Below are positions 58,676 through 64,000 of a stretch of 64,000 nt of DNA, piece by piece. This stretch comes from Rhodococcus yunnanensis NBRC 103083 (lineage in GTDB: Bacteria > Actinomycetota > Actinomycetes > Mycobacteriales > Mycobacteriaceae), in NCBI RefSeq assembly GCF_001895005.1, contig NZ_BCXH01000006.1, forward strand, positions 124,001 through 188,000, given 5' to 3'. Both the position numbers and the translations under genes were made by a program. Position 1 is the first letter of the stretch, and each line of letters begins with the position of its first letter. Below the pieces are notes generated by a model. That model did no database searches. It was not told the DNA's origin and worked only from the letters and a program-made list of their open reading frames with translations.

Positions 58676-60388
58676 ATGACGCTTCGGCGCTTTCGCTCGT
58701 CCCTGTCTACCCTGAATTCATCGTCCACCCTGGCAACATCGAAGCCCCGACGCACGCATGCGCTGTTCGCAGTGGTCGCGGCCGCGTCGCTGTTACTGAC
58801 CGGCTGCGCCGCGTCCACGGTCGCCAGCCCGGCGAACGACGCCGATGCAGGTGAACCCGTCTCCGGCGGGACTCTTCGCTTCGCGATTCTCGACGCGCCG
58901 GCGAACCTGGATCCGCATTCGGGTGGCTCGTATCCCGAGTCCCTGATCACCAGCAACACCGCCGACAAGCTGACGTACCAGAACCCGGAGACCGGAGCGA
59001 TCGAGCCCTGGCTCGCGAAATCCTGGGAAATCAACGACGACCTGACGCAATTCACGTTCCATCTTCGCGACGACGTCACGTTCAACGACGGAACCAAGTT
59101 CGACGCCAATTCCGTGGTCGAGAACTTCGACATTCTCGGGCGCGGCAACGAGGCGCTGAACATCCCTGCCGTGACCGCGTACTGGGTCGGATACCAGAAC
59201 ACCGTGGCGCTCGATCCGTACACGGCGCAGGTGACGTTCGATCGACCGAGTGCTGGTTTTCTGCAGGCACTTTCGCACTATTTCTCCGGCATTGTCGGAC
59301 ATTCGACGCTGCAGCTCAACAAAGCGGATCGTGCGTTGCCGCAGAACATCGTCACGACCGGTCCCTTCACGGTGACCGAGCACGTCTATCAGCAGAAGAC
59401 GGTGCTGACCAAGCGCGCCGGGTACAACTGGGCACCCGAGAGCCGCAAGCACAACGGTGACGCCTACCTCGACACCGTCGAGATCGACGTCATCCCCGAG
59501 GCGAGCGTCCGTACCGGTGCACTGCAGTCGGGCGATGTCGACGCCATTCTCGACGTCAATTCCACCGACGAGCAGCCGCTCAGTGCAGCCGGTTTCTCGA
59601 TCGTGCCGCAATTGATTCCCGGTCGCGACATCGCCTTCGACTTCAAGACCGACCAGTTCCCGACCAACGACCAGGCGGTGCGGGAGGCGATCAAGCTCGG
59701 GTGGAGCCGTGACGCGCTCGCCAAAACTGTGCTGACCGACAGCTACACGGTATCGACTTCGGTGTTGTCCGAGCGGGTTCCGGGCTGGAAGGACTTCAGT
59801 TCCGACCTGACCGAGGATCAGGACAAGGCGAAGAAGATTCTCGACGACGCAGGCTGGAAGGAAGGCTCCGACGGAGTCAGGGAAAAGGACGGCCAGAAGC
59901 TCACCGTCAAACTCCTCGGCATCAACAACCTCGTCATCAACAAGCCTGCCTACGAGCTGATTCAGCAGAATCTGAAGGAGATCGGTGTGGATCTGCAGCT
60001 GAGCGTGCTGCCGATCCCGGATTACACCGCCGCGACCAAGCAGCAGAACACGTGGAACATCACGGCGGCGAACACCAGTCGCGGTGATGTCTCGGTGCTC
60101 GAACAGCTGTACTCGCCGCTGTACACCAACACATCTCGCATCGCCAAGGACAACCCGATCTATCAGGAATCCATCGACACGCTCGCTGCGGTCAGCGCAA
60201 CGCTCGATCCGCAGAAGCGAGCTGCCGCCGCCGAAGCTGCGCAGGACTTCCTGTTGAACAAGTACGTGCTCAGCGTTCCTGTCTACAACCCAGCGCAGGT
60301 CACGGCGGCGAGCCCGTCCGTGCACAACGTCGGGTACGAGGCGCAGTCTCGCAACGTCTTCTACGACACCTGGCTGGATCCGAAGTGA
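58676..60388 (+). CDS. ABC importer substrate-binding lipoprotein, family 5
   Basis: 570 residues. A long signal region ends in the lipobox LTGC near residue 44. The family 5 domain follows with GGTLRFAILDAPANLDPHSG near 65 and DGTKFDANSVVENFDILG near 145. GAGGAG lies 10 bp before the ATG. It is clearly different from the binding proteins at 20812 and 43663, so another ligand is likely. First gene of importer G and downstream of a Cys-rich leader ORF. Confidence 0.88.
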   Translation: MTLRRFRSSLSTLNSSSTLATSKPRRTHALFAVVAAASLLLTGCAASTVASPANDADAGEPVSGGTLRFAILDAPANLDPHSGGSYPESLITSNTADKLTYQNPETGAIEPWLAKSWEINDDLTQFTFHLRDDVTFNDGTKFDANSVVENFDILGRGNEALNIPAVTAYWVGYQNTVALDPYTAQVTFDRPSAGFLQALSHYFSGIVGHSTLQLNKADRALPQNIVTTGPFTVTEHVYQQKTVLTKRAGYNWAPESRKHNGDAYLDTVEIDVIPEASVRTGALQSGDVDAILDVNSTDEQPLSAAGFSIVPQLIPGRDIAFDFKTDQFPTNDQAVREAIKLGWSRDALAKTVLTDSYTVSTSVLSERVPGWKDFSSDLTEDQDKAKKILDDAGWKEGSDGVREKDGQKLTVKLLGINNLVINKPAYELIQQNLKEIGVDLQLSVLPIPDYTAATKQQNTWNITAANTSRGDVSVLEQLYSPLYTNTSRIAKDNPIYQESIDTLAAVSATLDPQKRAAAAEAAQDFLLNKYVLSVPVYNPAQVTAASPSVHNVGYEAQSRNVFYDTWLDPK

Positions 60389-60395
60389 GGCTGAC

Positions 60396-61412
60396 ATGAC
60401 GCGATACGTTCTCTCCAAGCTCGGGCAGTCGATCTTCGTCATCTGGGCCGCATACTCGATCACGTTCGTCCTGCTGTGGGTATTGCCGTACGACACCGTC
60501 GATTTGATGTTCGATCCCAACGACACCGCATCGGTGTCGGTGGAGCAGCAGGACGCGGTGCGGCAGTCGCTCGGGCTCGACAATTCGCTCGTGGTGCAGT
60601 ACTTCGACCGTCTGCTCGCCGCGGTGCACGGTGACTTCGGTCAATCCGTGCGCACCGGGGAGAGCGCATGGTCGATGATCATGACGGTGCTGCCCCAGAC
60701 GCTGATTCTCGCGGGCGCCGCACTGGTCATCGCCGTGGCGATCGCTTTCGCCGTGGCGTTGACCGCGTCGTACACCCGGCATCGCTGGTTGGCCAACTTC
60801 ATCTCGGTCATCCCCGCTGCGGGAGTGTCCGTTCCGGTGTTCCTCGTCGGATTGGTTCTGCTGCAGATCTTCTCGTTCCAGTTGAGGTGGTTTCCCCCGA
60901 TGGGGAACACCGGGGTCACCTCGTTGATCCTGCCGGCCGTCACGCTGGCGATACCGGTATCGGCGCCGATCGCGCAGTTGCTGCTCAAGAACATCACTCT
61001 CGGTCTGCAGGCGCCGTACGTGACGGTGTCCGCGGCCAAGGGAGGCACCAAGTTCTGGCTGCTCACCCGTGAGGTGCTCAAGAACGCCAGTCTGCCTGCG
61101 CTGACCATCGCGGGTGTCGTCGTCGGCAACCTGCTCGCAGGCGCGGTGATCGTCGAGACGATCTTCTCCAGATCCGGTCTGGGCAGGCTGGCCGAGAGCG
61201 CGGTCCGCACACAGGACGTGCCTCTGGTGCAAGCGATCGTCGTCTTCGCGGCACTGGTGTTCGTGGTGATCAATTTCGTCGTCGACATCGTCTACCCCTT
61301 GCTAGACCCACGGCTGAAGGCGCAGGCCGGCATCGGCCCGAGGCCGTCCGAGAAGCGCAGTGACGTCGCGGAATCGACGACCGACCGTACCGAGCAGGAG
61401 GTACTGCTGTGA
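60396..61412 (+). CDS. ABC importer permease, DppB family
   Basis: 338 residues. LGLDNSLVVQYFDRLLAAVHGDFGQSV near 61, PVFLVGLVLLQIFSFQLRWFPPMG near 147 and the EAA-type loop SAAKGGTKFWLLTREVLKN near 211 define it. It starts 7 bp after the binding-protein stop and overlaps the DppC start by 4 bp. Forms the membrane channel of importer G with the next gene. Confidence 0.88.
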   Translation: MTRYVLSKLGQSIFVIWAAYSITFVLLWVLPYDTVDLMFDPNDTASVSVEQQDAVRQSLGLDNSLVVQYFDRLLAAVHGDFGQSVRTGESAWSMIMTVLPQTLILAGAALVIAVAIAFAVALTASYTRHRWLANFISVIPAAGVSVPVFLVGLVLLQIFSFQLRWFPPMGNTGVTSLILPAVTLAIPVSAPIAQLLLKNITLGLQAPYVTVSAAKGGTKFWLLTREVLKNASLPALTIAGVVVGNLLAGAVIVETIFSRSGLGRLAESAVRTQDVPLVQAIVVFAALVFVVINFVVDIVYPLLDPRLKAQAGIGPRPSEKRSDVAESTTDRTEQEVLL

Positions 61413-62296
61413 CGACACTCGATGTACGTGCGCTCGACCAGGCGACGCTACCGGAGCCCGACGCGGCACCGGAGGTCCTGGAGCAATCGAAGGATTCGCT
61501 GCTTCGCCGCGCTGTCGCCGCACCGGGGTTGTTGCTGTCCTGGATCGTCGTGGTGACGGTCATCGCCTGGGCATTCGTCCCGGGGCTGTTCACTTCGAAG
61601 AGCCCGTACGACAGCGACATCGACGCCAGCTTCGCCCCGCCGAGTCTTGCCCACCCGTTCGGCGCCGACCGTCTCGGCCGCGACCTCCTCGCGCGGGTCA
61701 TCTACGGAACGTCGACGACGCTGTCCGCCACACTGCTCGCAGTGCTGGTCGGATTGATCGTCGGTTCGGTGATTGGGTTGCTCAGCGGTTTCATCGGTGG
61801 CAGGACCGACTCGATCGTCATGCGTTTCGTCGATGTGCTGCTTGCCATTCCAGGGCTGTTGCTCGCCATGACCGTGGTGACGGCGCTCGGATACGGAACG
61901 CTGGAGGTGGCCTTCGCCGTCGGAATCACCGCCATCGCGGCATTCGCTCGGGTGATGCGATCGGAGGTTCTGAAGGTCGCACGCAGCGAATATGTCGAAG
62001 CGGCATACGGATCGGGCGCAGGCTTCGGGCGCGTCGTGTTCCGGCATGTGCTGCCCAACTCGCGTGCCGCGGTGTTCTCGCTCGCTGCCCTCGAATGCGG
62101 CTCGGCAATCCTGGCCGTCGCGGCACTCGGGTTCCTCGGGTACGGAGCGCCGCCTCCGCAGCCCGAATGGGGTCTCGCGGTGTCCGAGGGGCGTGACTTC
62201 CTGGCCACGTACCCGTGGATCGCGATATTGCCCGGAATCGTCATCGCCGCCGTGGTGCTGGCCACCAACCGCATCAGCAGAACATGGGGCGAGTGA
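61409..62296 (+). CDS. ABC importer permease, DppC family
   Basis: 295 residues from GTG 61409, overlapping dppB. AHPFGADRLGRDLLARVIYGTS near 84 is the DppC signature. EYVEAAYGSGAGFGRVVFRHVLPN carries the EAA loop near 195, and ALGFLGYGAPPPQPEWGLAVSEGRDF is the usual end. Its TGA shares one base with the ATG of the ATPase gene at 62296. Confidence 0.88.
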   Translation: MTTLDVRALDQATLPEPDAAPEVLEQSKDSLLRRAVAAPGLLLSWIVVVTVIAWAFVPGLFTSKSPYDSDIDASFAPPSLAHPFGADRLGRDLLARVIYGTSTTLSATLLAVLVGLIVGSVIGLLSGFIGGRTDSIVMRFVDVLLAIPGLLLAMTVVTALGYGTLEVAFAVGITAIAAFARVMRSEVLKVARSEYVEAAYGSGAGFGRVVFRHVLPNSRAAVFSLAALECGSAILAVAALGFLGYGAPPPQPEWGLAVSEGRDFLATYPWIAILPGIVIAAVVLATNRISRTWGE

Positions 62297-63966
62297 TGGC
62301 TGTACGTCGTAAGCACGTGGCAGTCGATCCCTCGGCGCCGCTGCTCGAGATCGAGGGACTGAAGGTCGAGTACACGGGTCGTCGAAGCAAGCAGGCGGTG
62401 CGCGGGCTCGATCTGACCGTTCATCAGGGTGAATTCGTGGCCGTCGTCGGCGAATCGGGGTCGGGAAAGAGCACGACGGTGCACGCTGCACTGCGGTTGC
62501 TGCCGTCGTCGGCGCGCATCGAATCGGGCAGCATCCGGCTCGGCGGACTCGATACCACCGGGTGGCGGGATCGGCGCCTGGCCCACCTGCGCGGTCCGTT
62601 CGTCGGATTCGTACCCCAGGACCCCGGCACATCGCTCAATCCCGTCAAGCGGGTCGGTGTGCAGGTCCTCGAGGCGATTCGGCTGCACCGGACGGTGCAG
62701 TCGGCGCAGTCACGGGAACTCGTCCACGAGAAACTGCGGCTCGCAGGACTGAAGGATGTCGAGCGGGTCTACGAACAGTACCCGCACGAGTTGTCCGGTG
62801 GAATGAAGCAGCGGGTTCTCATCGCGGTCGCGCTCGCGAGCGACCCCAAGCTCCTCATCGCCGACGAGCCGACATCGGCGCTCGATGTGACCGTGCAGAA
62901 AGTGATTCTCGATCACCTCGCGCACCTACGAGACACACTGGGCCTGGGAATCCTGCTGGTGACACACGATCTGGGTGTCGCGGCGGATCGCGCCGATCGT
63001 GTCGTCGTCATGAAGGACGGAGCGATCGTCGAGCACGGCTCCACGTCCACGGTGCTGAGCGCACCGAACAACGCGTACACCCGGCGACTGTTCGCTGCGG
63101 CTCCCTCGTTCAGGACCGCCCGGTTGGAGCCGACGCGGACAGCACTCGACGTGGATCGGAGCGCTACGGTCCTCGGCATCGAGCGGGTCACCAAGACGTT
63201 CTCCGCCGGCCGAGGACACCTGCCGTTCACCGCAGTCGACGCCGCATCACTGGTGGTGCGAGGAGGGACTACCCATGCGATCGTCGGCGAGTCCGGCGCA
63301 GGAAAGTCGACGCTGGCCAGAATCGCGGTGGGACTGACCGGACCGGATGCGGGCACGGTGACGTTCCACGGCCGCGATGTCGACGGAGTGCTCAGCGGGT
63401 TGCGTCACCGGGCGCTTCGCCCGTACCGCAGGGAGATTCAGCTCGTCTACCAGAATCCGTTCTCCTCACTCGACCCGAAGTTCACCGTCGAGCAGATCAT
63501 CGCCGAACCGTTGATCGCGTTCGGAATCCTCTCCGACCGCTCGAAGCGGCGGGCGCGGGTGAAGGAACTGCTCGAATCGGTGGCACTCGACGGGTCCTAT
63601 CTGCAACGTAAGGCGGTCGAACTCTCCGGGGGGCAACGTCAACGCGTCGCCATCGCCCGTGCCCTTGCCGCCGATCCGCGGCTTCTGGTCCTCGACGAGG
63701 CAGTATCGGCGTTGGATGTGTCCGTACAAGCGCAGATCCTGCAGTTGCTCGTGGATCTGCAGGCAGAACTCGGGTTGGCGTACCTCTTCGTCACACATGA
63801 TCTCAGCGTCGTTCGCCTCGTCGCCGACGACGTGACGGTGATGAAGTCGGGTCGGGTGATCGAAACGGGCGCGGTGGCGGACGTGTTCGACGACCCGAGC
63901 GATTCCTACACCCGCAGGCTCCTCGAAGCTGTTGCTGGTGCGACCGCTGGTGCGGCGGTGTCCTGA
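62296..63966 (+). CDS. Fused DppD-DppF type ABC importer ATPase
   Basis: 556 residues with two ATPase halves. Half one: [36 protein letters not shown]. Half two: [36 protein letters not shown], where the usual Pro of DEP is Ala. That Pro-to-Ala change is mild and unlikely to abolish activity. ATG 62296 overlaps the DppC stop (TGATG). Third fused ATPase of the window; it powers importer G. Confidence 0.9.
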   Translation: MAVRRKHVAVDPSAPLLEIEGLKVEYTGRRSKQAVRGLDLTVHQGEFVAVVGESGSGKSTTVHAALRLLPSSARIESGSIRLGGLDTTGWRDRRLAHLRGPFVGFVPQDPGTSLNPVKRVGVQVLEAIRLHRTVQSAQSRELVHEKLRLAGLKDVERVYEQYPHELSGGMKQRVLIAVALASDPKLLIADEPTSALDVTVQKVILDHLAHLRDTLGLGILLVTHDLGVAADRADRVVVMKDGAIVEHGSTSTVLSAPNNAYTRRLFAAAPSFRTARLEPTRTALDVDRSATVLGIERVTKTFSAGRGHLPFTAVDAASLVVRGGTTHAIVGESGAGKSTLARIAVGLTGPDAGTVTFHGRDVDGVLSGLRHRALRPYRREIQLVYQNPFSSLDPKFTVEQIIAEPLIAFGILSDRSKRRARVKELLESVALDGSYLQRKAVELSGGQRQRVAIARALAADPRLLVLDEAVSALDVSVQAQILQLLVDLQAELGLAYLFVTHDLSVVRLVADDVTVMKSGRVIETGAVADVFDDPSDSYTRRLLEAVAGATAGAAVS

Positions 63967-63967
63967 C

Positions 63968-64000
63968 GTGTACGACGTGCGAAGGCTGGTATTGCTTCGC
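63968..64000 (+). CDS. Start of a possible LysR-type regulator, cut by the right edge
   Basis: GTG 63968 begins MYDVRRLVLLR and runs off the window. Many actinomycete LysR proteins start with a very similar (L/Y)DVRRL-LLR segment leading into the helix-turn-helix. Only eleven residues are visible, so this is a guess from the start motif. The gene follows the importer by one base and could encode its regulator. Confidence 0.35.
   Translation, partial: MYDVRRLVLLR

Noticed and set aside
1-64000. CRISPR arrays, rRNA, tRNA, insertion sequences and attachment sites
   Set aside because: I saw no regularly spaced repeat-spacer pattern, no rRNA or tRNA-like stretch, and no transposase, integrase or flanking repeats. 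The DUF222/HNH gene is the only element with a mobile flavour.

Overview
The window looks like the chromosome of a high-GC mycolic-acid actinomycete, most likely Rhodococcus or a close relative. The evidence is the GC-rich coding pattern with many GTG and TTG starts, a WhiB regulator, a DUF222/HNH (13E12-type) protein, long operons joined by ATGA/GTGA overlaps, and many LLM (luciferase-like) flavin monooxygenases. The species assignment is inference.

Apart from the left edge (isochorismate synthase, HAD phosphatase, WhiB), most of the 64 kb reads as a sulfur-scavenging supercluster. Blocks from left to right: (A) 2065-9369, a dipeptide/nickel-type ABC importer (permeases, fused double ATPase, binding protein), an M20 amidohydrolase and a methyltransferase. 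(B) 9428-13615, a promoter, SAM riboswitch, Cys-rich leader peptide, polar amino acid ABC importer and a sarcosine-oxidase-like enzyme. (C) 13701-20334, SAM riboswitch, GNAT, three LLM enzymes, MFS, SsuD. (D) 20392-33425, SAM riboswitch, Cys-rich leader with intrinsic attenuator, a second Dpp-type importer, three LLM enzymes, DUF1684, MFS, quinone oxidoreductase, two SnoaL-like proteins. (E) 33431-36897 on the minus strand, an NtaA-type LLM enzyme and an FAD/NAD(P)-binding protein behind a fourth SAM riboswitch. (F) 37085-45261, ssuC-ssuB, a fumarate-reductase-like flavoprotein with a two-cluster ferredoxin, an SsuA-like binding protein, hydrolase, LLM enzyme and an orphan Dpp-type binding protein. 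(G) 45515-63966, a TauD-family protein with an unusual HxG motif, a DUF222/HNH gene, a G-rich 51-bp repeat, a carbohydrate-type ABC system, TauE, DUF427, a winged-helix regulator, a hydrolase/unknown/GNAT operon, dodecin and a third Dpp-type importer. A possible LysR gene starts at the right edge.

The genes suggest import of sulfonates, cystine or S-substituted cysteines and other organosulfur compounds, followed by FMNH2-dependent C-S cleavage. N-acetylation (GNAT), LLM oxidation and M20 deacylation together resemble the S-alkyl-cysteine salvage route of Bacillus yxe/ytm operons.

The most interesting layer is regulatory. Four related SAM-type aptamers each place the Shine-Dalgarno sequence against the 3' strand of P1. 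Two of them drive a short Cys-rich leader ORF rather than an enzyme. In block D the leader stop codon lies in the 5' arm of an intrinsic terminator, so SAM and cysteine supply could be read in series. A shared palindrome, core AATCA-N3-TGATT, lies upstream of most blocks and suggests one unknown transcription factor for the regulon.
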